Shown here in pieces: positions 1-9,401 of a DNA stretch of 64,000 bases. The notes below the pieces were generated by a model. The model saw only the letters and a list, made by a program, of their open reading frames with translations. It was not told the DNA's origin and did not search any database. Made by a program: the position numbers and the translations under genes. The first letter of the stretch is position 1. Each line of letters opens with the position of its first letter. Source of the DNA: Bacteroidota bacterium (lineage in GTDB: Bacteria > Bacteroidota > Bacteroidia > Chitinophagales > Chitinophagaceae); NCBI GenBank assembly GCA_016868475.1, contig VGGU01000005.1:1-64000 (forward strand). The letters are read 5' to 3'.

Positions 1-1068
1 AGTGGCAGTTCTTTGGATGGACTTGACCTTGTTTTTGCTCATTTTCATGAGCATGGGGGGCAATGGTCATTTGAAATCGAAGCGGCTGCCTGCTACAAGT
101 ATTCCACCGAATGGGAAAATAGACTTAGAGGGGCAGCTCAATTAGAGGCAAGGGCCTATTGTCAACTGCATGTGGACTATGGCCATTATCTCGGGAAAGA
201 AGTGAACCGTTTTATTAAAGAGCATCAATTAGATTATAAGGTTAGTTTAATAGGAAGTCATGGCCACACAGTTTTTCATTCGCCCTCTACCGGTTTGACC
301 ACACAAATAGGAGAAGGAGCGGCTTTGGCTGCCATAACCCAACTACCTGTAGTTACGGACCTGCGCACTATGGATCTGGCATGGGGCGGTCAGGGCGCGC
401 CATTGGTTCCCATTGGAGAATTGCAATTATTTTCCGGCTACTCATTTTTCTTGAATTTAGGAGGCATTGCCAATATCACACATGCTGCTGACCCATTTGT
501 GGCTTTTGATTGTTGTCCGGCTAATCGGGTACTCAATTTACTGGCCTCACAATTAGGTAAGCCCTATGATCAAGATGGTCTGATAGCTGCCAGCGGACAA
601 ATAAATACAGCTTTATTGACGCAGCTAAATGCCCACCCTTACTACAAGGAACCATTTCCAAAATCGTTGGCCAATGAATTAGGTACGGAACAGCATTTCC
701 CTTTGCTGATGGCAAGTGGCTCTTCCATTCCAGATCTATTGGCTACCTATTCACAGCACATTATAGATCAGATTACGCAATCTGCTCAACTATTAAATGC
801 TCAAGCAGTTGGAGCAGAAAATAAATGTTTGGTTACCGGTGGCGGAGCCTTTAATACGCATTTGATCAATGGTCTGGGAACTGCTTTTCGCAAACAGGGA
901 ATTTCGCTGGAACTGCCAAGCCCAGACCTGATAAATTATAAGGAAGCCTTGATCATGGCTTTTTTGGCCGTATTACGTTGGCGACAAGAGTACACGGTAA
1001 TTCCATCAGTAACAGGGGCTCGCAAGGCCAGTATTGGTGGAGCGCTTTGGAATGGTCAAGAAGCCTGA
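1..1068 (+). CDS. anmK: anhydro-N-acetylmuramic acid kinase, 5' end cut by window
   Basis: The enzyme phosphorylates 1,6-anhydro-MurNAc while opening its anhydro ring, giving MurNAc-6-phosphate for peptidoglycan recycling in the cytoplasm. 355 codons are visible of a family usually about 360-390 residues long, so only a few N-terminal residues are missing. The fragment opens inside the ATP-binding signature (SGSSLDGLD), carries the family block DLRTMDLAWGGQGAPLVP near residue 120, and has the second nucleotide-binding glycine motif (VTGGGAFN) near residue 276. A TTG at 13 lies inside the signature and is not the start; the true start is upstream of the window. The 3' end overlaps the convergent desaturase by 13 bases. 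Confidence 0.93.
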   Translation, partial: SGSSLDGLDLVFAHFHEHGGQWSFEIEAAACYKYSTEWENRLRGAAQLEARAYCQLHVDYGHYLGKEVNRFIKEHQLDYKVSLIGSHGHTVFHSPSTGLTTQIGEGAALAAITQLPVVTDLRTMDLAWGGQGAPLVPIGELQLFSGYSFFLNLGGIANITHAADPFVAFDCCPANRVLNLLASQLGKPYDQDGLIAASGQINTALLTQLNAHPYYKEPFPKSLANELGTEQHFPLLMASGSSIPDLLATYSQHIIDQITQSAQLLNAQAVGAENKCLVTGGGAFNTHLINGLGTAFRKQGISLELPSPDLINYKEALIMAFLAVLRWRQEYTVIPSVTGARKASIGGALWNGQEA

Positions 1069-2099
1069 GTGAACAAAGGCTGCGTGCGCAATTTCAACAA
1101 CAAAATGGCTTCCTCTTTGCTGGAATACATTTGATCGATATTGACCAATCGATCTGCTAGCTTATCGTACCGTTTAGTCATTAACCAAATGAAAATATGC
1201 AGGTAGTGTATGCCTTCAAAAGTGAAAATTTTCTTTTTGGCTAAGTCACTTTTTACACGCAAAAACTCTGTTGGCAGATCGGTATAGTGCATGGCGGGGC
1301 GGTCATGATGAATGGCATGATATCCATCGTTCCAGCAAATATGGTTGTAGGGAGTGTTAATGCAATTGATGGTATTTTTTTCAAAATCCTGAGGGTCCAC
1401 AAACGCATGCTGAGCCCAATTGCCGAGCATCATCACTATGCGGGCAAATAAAAATGGAATGATAAACACAAACAAGGCGGCTTTTGCGTTGAGATAATAA
1501 AGCACTATGCAGAGCAGATAAAAAGCTACTTCTCCTGCGGTCAAGCGTAGGTAGAAGCGTTTTCTATTTCTGGAAAAAAAATACATAAACGTATCACGAA
1601 AGCCCAAAAATAAAAAGCGAGATACATAGCAGATAAAACCCAAGAGCGAATCACGATGATATGGTAAAGTGCTGCTGGCATCGTTTTCCATATTATTTTC
1701 TACATGATGCATTCCCATATGATGCGCAAAATAAGTTTCGGGGGTATGGCCAAAAAAGGGACAAACCACCCAAATAACCCAGTGCTGCAAAAAAGCAACT
1801 TCCTTTTTGAATAAGCGGCGATGCACAATACAATGAAGCATCAGACCAAACCGACCTTTGAAATAAAGTTGAGAAATATAGAAGTAGGGAATGTAGGCCA
1901 ACCACCAATAGACTCCGGATAAAAAAGGGGTGAAAAGTAAAATAGCTACGGGTATTACCAACAAATGAATGCCCGTCAACAAATGAATAAAGGGTAGATC
2001 TCTTCTATCATTAATATAAGACAGCCAGAATTTTTCGTAAGCGGTAAAACGTTTCGGTAATTGATAAACGGGGTCGTTGATGACTGTTAGTGTTCGCAT
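1056..2099 (-). CDS. membrane fatty acid desaturase family protein
   Basis: 347 residues. A member of the di-iron membrane desaturase/hydroxylase superfamily, which inserts double bonds or hydroxyl groups into acyl chains or related lipids. Three histidine clusters are visible: HCIVH near residue 90, HHMGMHH near 127 and YHAIHH near 258, the expected ligands of a di-iron site. Hydrophobic stretches at about 40-75 and 165-225 fit four to six membrane segments. The ATG at 2099 is preferred to a GTG four codons upstream. It is the last gene of a minus-strand series trmD, GH109-like, desaturase (19 bases after the GH109-like gene). The exact substrate cannot be told from sequence; carotenoid or lipid hydroxylase is an alternative. 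Confidence 0.8.
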   Translation of the reverse strand: MRTLTVINDPVYQLPKRFTAYEKFWLSYINDRRDLPFIHLLTGIHLLVIPVAILLFTPFLSGVYWWLAYIPYFYISQLYFKGRFGLMLHCIVHRRLFKKEVAFLQHWVIWVVCPFFGHTPETYFAHHMGMHHVENNMENDASSTLPYHRDSLLGFICYVSRFLFLGFRDTFMYFFSRNRKRFYLRLTAGEVAFYLLCIVLYYLNAKAALFVFIIPFLFARIVMMLGNWAQHAFVDPQDFEKNTINCINTPYNHICWNDGYHAIHHDRPAMHYTDLPTEFLRVKSDLAKKKIFTFEGIHYLHIFIWLMTKRYDKLADRLVNIDQMYSSKEEAILLLKLRTQPLFTQAS

Positions 2100-2130
2100 A
2101 ATAACAATCACTGAAGTTACACCCTTCTTT

Positions 2131-3570
2131 CTACATCTTTAATGCAGGCTTATCCGTGCGCACTCCTGTAGTGGCTCCTCCCTCCAGTGTAAGATTTACG
2201 GGTTGATTTTTTTTCCAATTACCTCTTGTAAAATCTGGGATGTCTATCGTGCGTGATCTTTTCTGCGTGGAAAGAATGCTTAAAGGAACAATACTGCTCC
2301 AAGAGGCAGCATCATAAACATCTTGGTCAAGGGGTAGACCGTTTCTTAGGCAATCGATCAATCTCCAATCCATAATAAAATCCATTCCTCCATGTCCGCC
2401 CACTTCTTTGGCAATAGCACCAATATGTTTAACAATAGGAAGCGTATATTTTTCTTCCAATGATTTCAGTTCTTCCGGCTTGATCCAGTTATGCCCAAAA
2501 GCAATTTTTGCAGGGCCAGGCCATTTTTGTGCCATTCCTTTGGTTCCGCTCACCAAATGAATGCGAGAATAGGGGCGGGGTGTTGATACATCGTGTTGAA
2601 TCAAAATAGTTTTGCCTTTCACCGTGCGGATCATGGTGTTGTTCATATTTCCACGATAGTTTTTCCCAGCAAACGGTTGAAAGAATTGATCCTTAGCCGA
2701 TAGTTCTGCAGCTAAGGGAGCCAAACTAAAGTCTCCGGTACTCATACTTACCAGATGCTCCATCAGGTCCCCACGATTGATATTCATGCATTGCGCAACT
2801 GGGCCCAATCCGTGCGTGGGGTAAAGACTCCCATTCTTCCCGATATTTTCTTTGAGACGCCACATATCGGCGTAAGCCTTTTTGTTAAAGAGCCATCCGG
2901 TAGAAAGATCATGTACGTAGGCGCCTTCTGCATGTACAATATCGCCAAACAAACCTTGCCGACTCATATTCAAAGTGAGCAATTCAAAAAAGTCATAACA
3001 ACAGTTTTCGAGCATCATGCAATGACGCTTTGTTTTTTCTGAAGTATCAACCAGTTCCCAACACTGCTCAAGGGTCAATGCAGCAGGCACTTCAGTAGCT
3101 GCATGTTTACCATTTTTCATTGCATATACGGCTATGGGTGTATGCAAGGACCAAGGAGTAACAATATAGACCAGATCAATATCGTTGGATTCGCAAAGTG
3201 CTTTCCATCCTTCTTCTCCGCTATATTCTTTTGCTATTGGTCGATTGACAGCAGCCAAGGTTTTTTGCGCTCCCGCGATTCTATCTGCATATTTATCACA
3301 GAGCGCTATAATCTCAACTCCATCGATATACGCTAATCTTCCTACTGCATCAGATCCTCGCATGCCTAATCCCACGATTCCAATACGTACTACATCCAAC
3401 TTTGGTGCAGCATAACCACACATATTAAAACTGGGCGTTTGTTCAAGCATCTGCGCGGAATGGGCCAATGCTTCTTCATTGGGAGCAGTAGCAAAAACAG
3501 GTAAGCCCGTGGCTAATGCAGAACCGCCAAGAGTTAGCTTTCGAATAAATTCTCTTCTGTGTGTTGGCAT
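2131..3570 (-). CDS. Gfo/Idh/MocA family protein, GH109-like (alpha-N-acetylgalactosaminidase type), Tat-exported
   Basis: 479 residues. The N-terminus has a twin-arginine export signal (RREFIRK at residues 5-11, then a hydrophobic stretch ending in VFATA), so the protein is probably exported folded with its cofactor. An NAD-binding Rossmann motif follows (GIVGLGMRG near residue 66), then the Gfo/Idh/MocA catalytic region with the block ENCCYDFFELLTLNMSRQG and HGLGPVAQCMNINRGD. These blocks resemble GH109 enzymes, which use NAD to remove N-acetylgalactosamine from glycans by an elimination mechanism. Five bases downstream of trmD and 19 bases before the desaturase, so probably cotranscribed. 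Substrate is inferred from family only; a plain sugar dehydrogenase is the alternative. Confidence 0.85.
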   Translation of the reverse strand: MPTHRREFIRKLTLGGSALATGLPVFATAPNEEALAHSAQMLEQTPSFNMCGYAAPKLDVVRIGIVGLGMRGSDAVGRLAYIDGVEIIALCDKYADRIAGAQKTLAAVNRPIAKEYSGEEGWKALCESNDIDLVYIVTPWSLHTPIAVYAMKNGKHAATEVPAALTLEQCWELVDTSEKTKRHCMMLENCCYDFFELLTLNMSRQGLFGDIVHAEGAYVHDLSTGWLFNKKAYADMWRLKENIGKNGSLYPTHGLGPVAQCMNINRGDLMEHLVSMSTGDFSLAPLAAELSAKDQFFQPFAGKNYRGNMNNTMIRTVKGKTILIQHDVSTPRPYSRIHLVSGTKGMAQKWPGPAKIAFGHNWIKPEELKSLEEKYTLPIVKHIGAIAKEVGGHGGMDFIMDWRLIDCLRNGLPLDQDVYDAASWSSIVPLSILSTQKRSRTIDIPDFTRGNWKKNQPVNLTLEGGATTGVRTDKPALKM

Positions 3571-3575
3571 TTTGC

Positions 3576-4256
3576 TTAATCGTTCAATAGGTCAGGCCTT
3601 CTTTCTTTGGTTCTTTTCAACGCTTGCTCATAGCGCCAGTCTTCAATGTTTTTATGATTGCCGCTTAATAAAATATCAGGCACTCTCCATCCTCTGAATT
3701 CTTCTGGTCGGGTATAAACGGGTGGAGAAAGTAAATTATCCTGGAAAGAGTCTGTTAGTGCTGAGGTTTCGTCGTTCAAAACGCCGGGAATTAATCTGCC
3801 AATGGCATCTACCAAAATGGCGGCGGGCAACTCGCCTCCGCTCAGTACATAATCTCCGATGGAGATTTCGCGGGTAACATATTGCGTTCTGATTCGTTCG
3901 TCAATCCCTTTGTAGTGACCACAGATCAATAAAAGATTTTGTTGTAAAGAAAGCTGGTTCACGCGCGGTTGCGTTAATCTTTCGCCATCGGGGGTTAAAT
4001 AGATGATCTCGTTGTATTTCCTGTTGGCTGTCAATGCATCAATGGCATTAGCCAATGGTTGACACATCATTACCATGCCGGCCCCTCCGCCATATTGATA
4101 ATCATCTACCTGGCCATAATCATTCACGGCCCATTGTCTGAGTGAATGCACTTCAATGGAAAGCAAACCTTTTTCTTGTGCCCGTTTCATCATACTGTGT
4201 TGAAAGGGACTTTCCAGCAGTTCGGGCAATACGGTTATGATATCAATGTGCATCAT
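3576..4256 (-). CDS. trmD: tRNA (guanine-N1)-methyltransferase
   Basis: 226 residues, the usual length. TrmD methylates G37 of tRNAs reading CNN and GGN-type codons, using S-adenosylmethionine, and prevents +1 frameshifting. The deep-trefoil-knot SAM site is clear: YLTPDGERL near residue 88, [13 protein letters not shown] near 112, and [13 protein letters not shown] near 131. Two ATGs occur in tandem (4256 and 4253). A perfect -7 promoter element ends one base before the first ATG, which places the predicted transcript start at about the second ATG, so 4253 may be the real start on a leaderless mRNA. In many other bacteria trmD sits with rpsP and rimM; here those genes are close by but separated by dinB and the M20 peptidase. 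Confidence 0.96.
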   Translation of the reverse strand: MMHIDIITVLPELLESPFQHSMMKRAQEKGLLSIEVHSLRQWAVNDYGQVDDYQYGGGAGMVMMCQPLANAIDALTANRKYNEIIYLTPDGERLTQPRVNQLSLQQNLLLICGHYKGIDERIRTQYVTREISIGDYVLSGGELPAAILVDAIGRLIPGVLNDETSALTDSFQDNLLSPPVYTRPEEFRGWRVPDILLSGNHKNIEDWRYEQALKRTKERRPDLLND

Positions 4257-4257
4257 A

Positions 4258-4265
4258 CAAATATA
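4258..4265 (-). promoter_or_regulatory. -7 promoter element of trmD
   Basis: TATATTTG on the minus strand is a full match to the Bacteroidota -7 consensus TAnnTTTG. A TTG at 4285-4283 lies 17 bases upstream and may be the -33 element. The element ends one base before the trmD ATG, so the transcript would start on or next to the start codon. Confidence 0.65.
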
Positions 4266-4288
4266 ACCTACTCTTTTTTTAACAAGGA

Positions 4289-5659
4289 TCAGGAAAGCGC
4301 TGCAAAATATTGGTGGAAGTAGGGAATGGTTTCAATGCCTTTATAATAATTCTCAATATTATACTTCTCATTGGGGCTATGTAAATTATCGTTATCTAAT
4401 CCAAAACCCATGAAAACTATTTTAATACCCAATTCTTTTTCCAAAATGGAACAAATAGGAATACTGCCTCCTCCCCGAACGGGAATGGGTGTTTTTCCAA
4501 AGGTGGTTTGAATTGCTTTTGCTGCGGCCTGGTATCCTTTACTATCAATAGGAGTCATGTAAGGCTCACCGCCATGATGGAGCGATGCTTTTACTTGTAC
4601 GCTTGCCGGAGCAATGGATTGAAAATACTCGATTAATTTTTGTGTAATGGTTGTTGCGGATTGATTAGGGACCAATCGTGCAGAGATTTTTGCATAGGCT
4701 TTTGAAGGCAATACGGTTTTTGCTCCTTCTCCTGTATATCCACCCCAGATTCCATTTACTTCAATGGTGGGGCGGATGCCGGTGCGTTCATAGGTCGAAA
4801 AATCTTTTTCGCCCCATAATTCCTGAATACCTAATTCTTCTTTGTACGCCTTTTCATCAAATGGCGCTTTATTGATCAACTCACGTTCGGCATCACTGGC
4901 TACTACTACATCATCATAAAAACCGGGTATGGTGATGTGATTGTTTTGGTCGTGACAACTGGCAATCATTTTGGCCAATATGGTTATGGGATTAGCAACA
5001 GCTCCTCCATAAGTGCCGCTATGTAAATCCCGATTAGCACCGGTAACTTCTATTTCAATATAACTTAGCCCTCGTACACCGGTATCCAGAGAAGGGGTAT
5101 CAAAACTTAGCATGGCAGAGTCGCTGATCAAGATCACATCTGCTTTTAGCAATGCTTTGTTTTTTGCTACAAAATTGCCCAGATTGGGCGATCCCACTTC
5201 TTCTTCGCCCTCAATTAAAAATTTGATATTGGTGCAAAGTGTTTGCGTTTGATTCATCATTTCTAATGCCTTCACATGCATATAGAACTGGCCTTTGTCA
5301 TCTGCAGAACCACGGGCAAATACTTTTCCGTCTTTGATCACTGGTTCAAAGGGCCCACTATGCCATAATTCCAATGGATCCGCAGGTTGAACATCGTAGT
5401 GGCCATATACTAAAACAGTAGGCGCTTTTGGGTCGATTATTTTTTCTCCATAAACAACGGGATAGCCTTCGGTTGGCATCACGGCTGCATGATCACAACC
5501 GGCCTCCAGCAAACTTTTTTTAACAGCCTCTGCGCAATGCAACATGTCTGCTTTGTGTGCTGATTTTGCACTGATCGATGGTATTTTCAAGAGGTCGATC
5601 ATCTCTTGCAAAAAGCGTTCTTGATTTTTTTCCTGATAGGTTTTCCAAGCAGCAGACAT
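4289..5659 (-). CDS. M20 family dipeptidase/metallopeptidase
   Basis: 456 residues, typical of M20 dipeptidases. The protein is expected to hydrolyse dipeptides or short peptides in the cytoplasm with two zinc ions. Metal-binding residues are visible: YGHYDVQP near residue 87, SADDKGQ near 118 with the bridging Asp, EGEEEVGS near 150 with the catalytic Glu and second Glu, and SDSAML near 179. The dimerisation (lid) domain with DLHSGTYGG follows near residue 212. No signal peptide. It has its own -7 element just upstream, in the gap after dinB, and ends 32 bases before trmD. Close relatives include carnosinase-like and succinyl-diaminopimelate desuccinylase enzymes, but length and motifs favour a dipeptidase. 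Confidence 0.9.
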   Translation of the reverse strand: MSAAWKTYQEKNQERFLQEMIDLLKIPSISAKSAHKADMLHCAEAVKKSLLEAGCDHAAVMPTEGYPVVYGEKIIDPKAPTVLVYGHYDVQPADPLELWHSGPFEPVIKDGKVFARGSADDKGQFYMHVKALEMMNQTQTLCTNIKFLIEGEEEVGSPNLGNFVAKNKALLKADVILISDSAMLSFDTPSLDTGVRGLSYIEIEVTGANRDLHSGTYGGAVANPITILAKMIASCHDQNNHITIPGFYDDVVVASDAERELINKAPFDEKAYKEELGIQELWGEKDFSTYERTGIRPTIEVNGIWGGYTGEGAKTVLPSKAYAKISARLVPNQSATTITQKLIEYFQSIAPASVQVKASLHHGGEPYMTPIDSKGYQAAAKAIQTTFGKTPIPVRGGGSIPICSILEKELGIKIVFMGFGLDNDNLHSPNEKYNIENYYKGIETIPYFHQYFAALS

Positions 5660-5686
5660 AAGGGTGGTTTGTTATTATTTGAAATG

Positions 5687-5694
5687 CAAAAGTA
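5687..5694 (-). promoter_or_regulatory. -7 promoter element of the M20 peptidase gene
   Basis: TACTTTTG on the minus strand matches TAnnTTTG fully. It abuts the dinB stop codon and lies 27 bases before the M20 ATG at 5659. No clear -33 TTG was found, so the call rests on the -7 match and position. Confidence 0.5.
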
Positions 5695-6885
5695 CTATTT
5701 GTTTGGAGCCTTACCGCCGGCTACTTTGCCTTCCTGAGGGGGTAAGTTGCCAGCCTTTGTAAGGGTGCTTTTTCCAAATCGAGTATTCAATTGATCAACA
5801 GTTTGATAGAGTTGAAGCTTTTCTGCAGTCTGGTCAAACAAACTCATCTGTATCGAGAGCGGAACCAATTGGCTGCACCTCACCCCAAGTAATCTTACTT
5901 TTCTTCCTTTTTGATAAAGCTCCATGAATAATTGTTTTGCTTTTTCAGCAAAAACATCATCCAGCGCAGTATAGTCAAATGTTCCCTGTTTAGCGTTTAC
6001 CTCAAAGTCCTGATATTTTATTTTTACTGTTATACAGCCAGACATTTTTTCTTCTGCCCGCACTGCAGCCGCAGTTTCTTCCACCAGTTGAAGCAATTGT
6101 TGTGTCAAGAAATTAAGGTCCTGACTATCTTCCTCAAATGTTCTTTCGTGACTCACACTTTTTTGCTCCCAATCTGTGCTTATGGTAGTGCTTCCAATGC
6201 CCTGCGCTTTTTCCCATAATGATTCTCCCCACTTTCCAAGGTAAGAAACCAACAATTCTACGGGTGTTTTTGCGAGGTCTTCTATATAGTATAAGCCTTT
6301 GCTTCTTAGCAACACCGCAGTTTGTTGGCCCACTCCGTTTATTTTATCAATGGGTAAGGGCCACAAAAATTCTTTTTCTTTTCCGGGGGGCACTACTAAA
6401 AATCCATTTGGTTTGGCTTCGTTGGTGGCCATCTTAGCAATGTATCGTGCAGTTGCCAACCCACAGGAAATGGGAAGCCCTGTTGTTTCTGTAATATGTT
6501 GTCTTAAGGATTGGGCAAATGCAGTTACCCCAAAAAATCGATCCATGCCGGTGAGGTCTATATAAAACTCATCTATGCTGGCTTTTTCAAACAAAGGAAC
6601 TTTTGCTGCAATTAAATCGGTAACCCATCTTGAGTAATGGCTGTATTGTTTTCGGCTGGCATTGGTGATGATGGCTTGCGGGCAAAGTTTCAATGCTTGT
6701 TTGGTGGGCATGGCCGAATGAATGCCAAACTTTCTGGCTTCATAGCTACAAGCAGCCACCACACCCCGATCGCCTCCGCCAACTATCACTGGCTTTCCTT
6801 TTAGTGCAGGGTTATGAATAATTTCAACAGAAACAAAAAAAGAATCCAGGTCTAAATGTGCTATATGTCTAATGGGAGCTGACAT
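5695..6885 (-). CDS. dinB: DNA polymerase IV (Y family)
   Basis: 396 residues. A translesion polymerase that copies past damaged bases and extends mismatched ends. The palm catalytic motifs are present: HLDLDSFFVSVE at about residue 10 (first metal Asp) and SIDEFYIDLTG near residue 103 (second Asp-Glu pair). The helix-hairpin-helix region (INGVGQQTAVLLRSKGL) is near residue 183 and the little-finger domain follows, with VSHERTFEEDSQDL near 244. The C-terminus is basic and glycine-rich and lacks an obvious clamp-binding QxxL/F peptide at the very end, although QMSLFDQ near 350 is a good candidate clamp-binding motif. Seven bases after rimM, so rimM-dinB is probably one transcript. Confidence 0.95.
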   Translation of the reverse strand: MSAPIRHIAHLDLDSFFVSVEIIHNPALKGKPVIVGGGDRGVVAACSYEARKFGIHSAMPTKQALKLCPQAIITNASRKQYSHYSRWVTDLIAAKVPLFEKASIDEFYIDLTGMDRFFGVTAFAQSLRQHITETTGLPISCGLATARYIAKMATNEAKPNGFLVVPPGKEKEFLWPLPIDKINGVGQQTAVLLRSKGLYYIEDLAKTPVELLVSYLGKWGESLWEKAQGIGSTTISTDWEQKSVSHERTFEEDSQDLNFLTQQLLQLVEETAAAVRAEEKMSGCITVKIKYQDFEVNAKQGTFDYTALDDVFAEKAKQLFMELYQKGRKVRLLGVRCSQLVPLSIQMSLFDQTAEKLQLYQTVDQLNTRFGKSTLTKAGNLPPQEGKVAGGKAPNK

Positions 6886-6892
6886 GATAAGG

Positions 6893-7411
6893 TCAGGACA
6901 GGTATATGTCTAAGAGACCATCTGGTAACTGTACAAAAACCTTTTTAGCAGTATGATCAATAGAAAGCAAACTGTCTTCGTGTAAGGGAATAAGCACTTC
7001 CTGTTCCTGAATAAATACCTTGCAAAGGAGTTGTTGAGGCTGTTCAATTACTTCGCTAATGATGCCAATTTCTTTTTCATGTTCTACAATTTGATAGCCT
7101 AGTAAATTGGCGGGTGCATTTTTGCTGGACAATTGGTGGTAGAGTTCTTCTGGTATCCAAACTGCCCGAGACACCAATTGCTGTGCGCTCTCCCGGGTAT
7201 TAATTCCTTCCAAGGTAATAAATACAGCATTTGCTGTTTTTTTTCTGGTGGTTGCAACAAAATAGGGGAGCAAAGCTTTCTTGTAGTCCTCAATAAAAAG
7301 CACTTCCACCTTTTTAAGCGATGTTGCTTTGCCCAGCGTGTGCTCAAGTAGCAGCTCGCCTGTTAGCCCGTGTGCACTGATGATTTTACCCAATTTTAAA
7401 TATGCGCCCAT
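6893..7411 (-). CDS. rimM: 16S rRNA processing protein RimM
   Basis: 172 residues. RimM binds ribosomal protein S19 and helps mature the 30S subunit head. The N-terminal beta-barrel starts with LKLGKIISAHGLTGE, the family hallmark, at residues 4-18, and the C-terminal PRC-barrel contains IPLHEDSLLSID near 144. The ATG at 7411 is chosen: the longer frame starts at a TTG at 7420 that overlaps a near-match -7 element (TTGCTTTG, minus strand 7425-7418). That element would place the transcript start one to three bases before the ATG. It is separated from rpsP by a strong terminator, so the two are not a simple operon here. Confidence 0.93.
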   Translation of the reverse strand: MGAYLKLGKIISAHGLTGELLLEHTLGKATSLKKVEVLFIEDYKKALLPYFVATTRKKTANAVFITLEGINTRESAQQLVSRAVWIPEELYHQLSSKNAPANLLGYQIVEHEKEIGIISEVIEQPQQLLCKVFIQEQEVLIPLHEDSLLSIDHTAKKVFVQLPDGLLDIYLS

Positions 7412-7441
7412 CAGTTGCAAAGCAAATCAATAAAATGGAGC

Positions 7442-7473
7442 AAAAAAAATCCCGATGTGAGTTACATCGGGAT
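7442..7473 (-). terminator. intrinsic terminator after rpsP
   Basis: A perfect 10-base-pair stem (arms 7473-7464 and 7458-7449, read on the minus strand) with a five-base loop is followed by a run of T on the minus strand (7448-7442). It starts 22 bases after the rpsP stop and would end the rpsP transcript before rimM. Confidence 0.9.
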
Positions 7474-7495
7474 CAATATTAAATCTATAAAGAAT

Positions 7496-7984
7496 TTATG
7501 CTTCTTCTCCACCAGCTTCTTCAGCGGCAGGAGCTTCTTCTTGAGCAGGTGCAGCCTTAGCAGCTTTCATAGCTGCAGCTTCAGCAAGAACTGCCTGGCG
7601 TTTTTCGCGGCGCTTGCGTAGATTATCCTGGTCTTTGTTTATGAGCTGCTGATCATGTTGTGCAGTCCACTCGGTGAATTTCTGCATTGCGGCAGCCTCA
7701 TCAAATATCCCCATACTTACTCCGCGGAGCAAATGTTTGAGATAGAGTACTCCTTTGAAACTGAGAATACGACGTACCGTATCAGTTGGAGTAGCACCTT
7801 TGTTAAGCCATTCCAATGCTTTTTGACGATCTATCTGAATGGTAGCTGGAATTGTAAGTGGGTTATAAGTGCCCAACTTTTGAATGAACTTACCATCACG
7901 GGGAGAACGGGAATCGGCTACTACGATAAAGTAGAATGGTCTTTTTTTAGACCCTTGTCTTTGAAGACGAATTTTGGCTGACAT
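7496..7984 (-). CDS. rpsP: 30S ribosomal protein bS16
   Basis: 162 residues. A small-subunit protein needed for 30S assembly. The S16 core occupies the first ~80 residues: [18 protein letters not shown] at the start, [20 protein letters not shown] and later [13 protein letters not shown]. The remaining ~80 residues form a Lys/Ala/Glu-rich tail ending in EEAGGEEA, a C-terminal extension common in Bacteroidota S16. The ATG at 7984 is chosen because the extra 17 codons upstream run through the predicted promoter leader. A -7 element lies at 8040-8033 and a terminator at 7473-7442, so the gene looks like a one-gene transcript, unlike the classical rpsP-rimM-trmD operon. Confidence 0.97.
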   Translation of the reverse strand: MSAKIRLQRQGSKKRPFYFIVVADSRSPRDGKFIQKLGTYNPLTIPATIQIDRQKALEWLNKGATPTDTVRRILSFKGVLYLKHLLRGVSMGIFDEAAAMQKFTEWTAQHDQQLINKDQDNLRKRREKRQAVLAEAAAMKAAKAAPAQEEAPAAEEAGGEEA

Positions 7985-8012
7985 AAATAAAAATTTAACA
8001 GCGTTAAACAAT

Positions 8013-8030
8013 ACCCGGTAAAAACCGGGT
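8013..8030. repeat. perfect inverted repeat at the predicted rpsP transcript start
   Basis: ACCCGGT and ACCGGGT form a perfect 7-base inverted repeat around an AAAA loop. It lies between the rpsP -7 element and the start codon, overlapping the expected +1. No T-run follows, so it does not look like a terminator of ffh; an operator or a leader hairpin is possible. Confidence 0.5.
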
Positions 8031-8032
8031 TG

Positions 8033-8040
8033 CAAATATA
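8033..8040 (-). promoter_or_regulatory. -7 promoter element of rpsP
   Basis: TATATTTG on the minus strand is a full TAnnTTTG match, 48 bases before the rpsP ATG at 7984. An inverted repeat (8030-8013) starts two bases after it. No clear -33 TTG was found. Confidence 0.55.
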
Positions 8041-8066
8041 GGATAAAAATCTTGTTTTTCCCGTAT

Positions 8067-9392
8067 TTATCGCCGCATTCCGGGCATCATCTTCCCAAAA
8101 GCTCCCAACTTGTTCATATTCTTCATCATATCACGCATTTGAGCAAATTGTTTTAGGAAATTATTAACCTCCTGAATGTCTTTCCCACTCCCCTTGGCTA
8201 TCCTTTTTTTACGACTTATATCAAGCAGATCGGGGTCTGCTCTTTCGGCCGGGGTCATAGAATTGATCATGGCTTCTATCCCCTTGAATGAATTTTCATC
8301 CACATCAAGGTCCTTGACTTTGCTACCCATGCCAGGGATCATGGAAAGCATATCCTTCATGTTCCCCATTTTTTTCAACTGTTCAAGCTGAAGCTTAAAA
8401 TCTGCAAAGTCAAATTTGTTTTTACGGAGCTTGGCTTCTAATTTCTTTGTTTCTTCCTCATTGAATTGCTCCTGAGCTTTCTCCACCAGCGTGGTGATAT
8501 CTCCCATGCCCAAAATCCGTTGAGCCATTCTTTCCGGATAAAAAATATCCAGCGTTTCTAGTTTCTCGCCACTACTTATAAACTTGATGGGCTTGTTCAC
8601 AGTGTAGGTAACAGATAGGGCAGCACCGCCGCGGGTGTCTCCATCCAATTTGGTGAGAACCACTCCGGTAAAGTCTAACCGATCATTAAAGGCCTTAGCT
8701 GTATTGACCGCATCTTGGCCGGTCATGCTGTCTACAACAAAAAGAATTTCCTGAGGTTGAACTGCAGTACGAATAGCGGCCACCTCACGCATCATCTCTT
8801 CATCAACGGCCAAACGACCCGCCGTGTCGATGATCACTACATTTTTATTTTTACTCCTGGCACTGGCCACAGCCTGAGTAACTATTTGTACGGGATCTTT
8901 TTGGGCTGCGTCTATATGTACATCTACTCCAATTTGCTGACCAAGGATGCTAAGTTGCTCCATTGCTGCAGGACGGTAAACGTCTGCCGCTACTAAGAGG
9001 GGAGATAGCCCTTTTTTATTTTTTAAATAGTTAGCCAGCTTGGCACTAAAGGTGGTTTTACCGCTACCTTGTAATCCGGCAATTAATATAACAGCCGGAT
9101 TTCCTTTGGCATTAAGAGAGGCTTCCTGCCCACCCATCAAGGCGGTTAATTGATCCTTGACAATCTTAACCATCAATTGTCCTGGAGAAACTGCTTGAAT
9201 TACTTTTTCTCCAATTGCCTTTTCTTTTACGCGGTCCGTAAATTCTTTGGCAATTTTAAAATTGACGTCGGCCTCCACCAAGGCTTTCCGAATTTCTTTA
9301 ACCGTAGTAGCTACGTTTATTTCGGTGATACGTCCCTGACCTTTGAGGTGTTTAAAGGCGGATTCTAATTTTTCTTGTAATCTGCTAAACAT
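8067..9392 (-). CDS. ffh: signal recognition particle protein (SRP54/Ffh GTPase)
   Basis: 441 residues. Ffh binds 4.5S RNA and signal sequences of nascent membrane proteins and delivers ribosomes to FtsY. The N domain comes first, then the GTPase G domain with GLQGSGKTT near residue 105, DTAGR near 190 and TKLDGD near 248. The methionine-rich M domain follows, with [24 protein letters not shown] and a C-terminal Met-rich tail ending MMPGMRR. The ATG at 9392 is used; a longer frame from a TTG at 9404 would overlap the -7 element. It is 23 bases after the sigma factor stop codon but has its own promoter match. Confidence 0.97.
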   Translation of the reverse strand: MFSRLQEKLESAFKHLKGQGRITEINVATTVKEIRKALVEADVNFKIAKEFTDRVKEKAIGEKVIQAVSPGQLMVKIVKDQLTALMGGQEASLNAKGNPAVILIAGLQGSGKTTFSAKLANYLKNKKGLSPLLVAADVYRPAAMEQLSILGQQIGVDVHIDAAQKDPVQIVTQAVASARSKNKNVVIIDTAGRLAVDEEMMREVAAIRTAVQPQEILFVVDSMTGQDAVNTAKAFNDRLDFTGVVLTKLDGDTRGGAALSVTYTVNKPIKFISSGEKLETLDIFYPERMAQRILGMGDITTLVEKAQEQFNEEETKKLEAKLRKNKFDFADFKLQLEQLKKMGNMKDMLSMIPGMGSKVKDLDVDENSFKGIEAMINSMTPAERADPDLLDISRKKRIAKGSGKDIQEVNNFLKQFAQMRDMMKNMNKLGAFGKMMPGMRR

Positions 9393-9401
9393 AGAAGGGC
9401 G

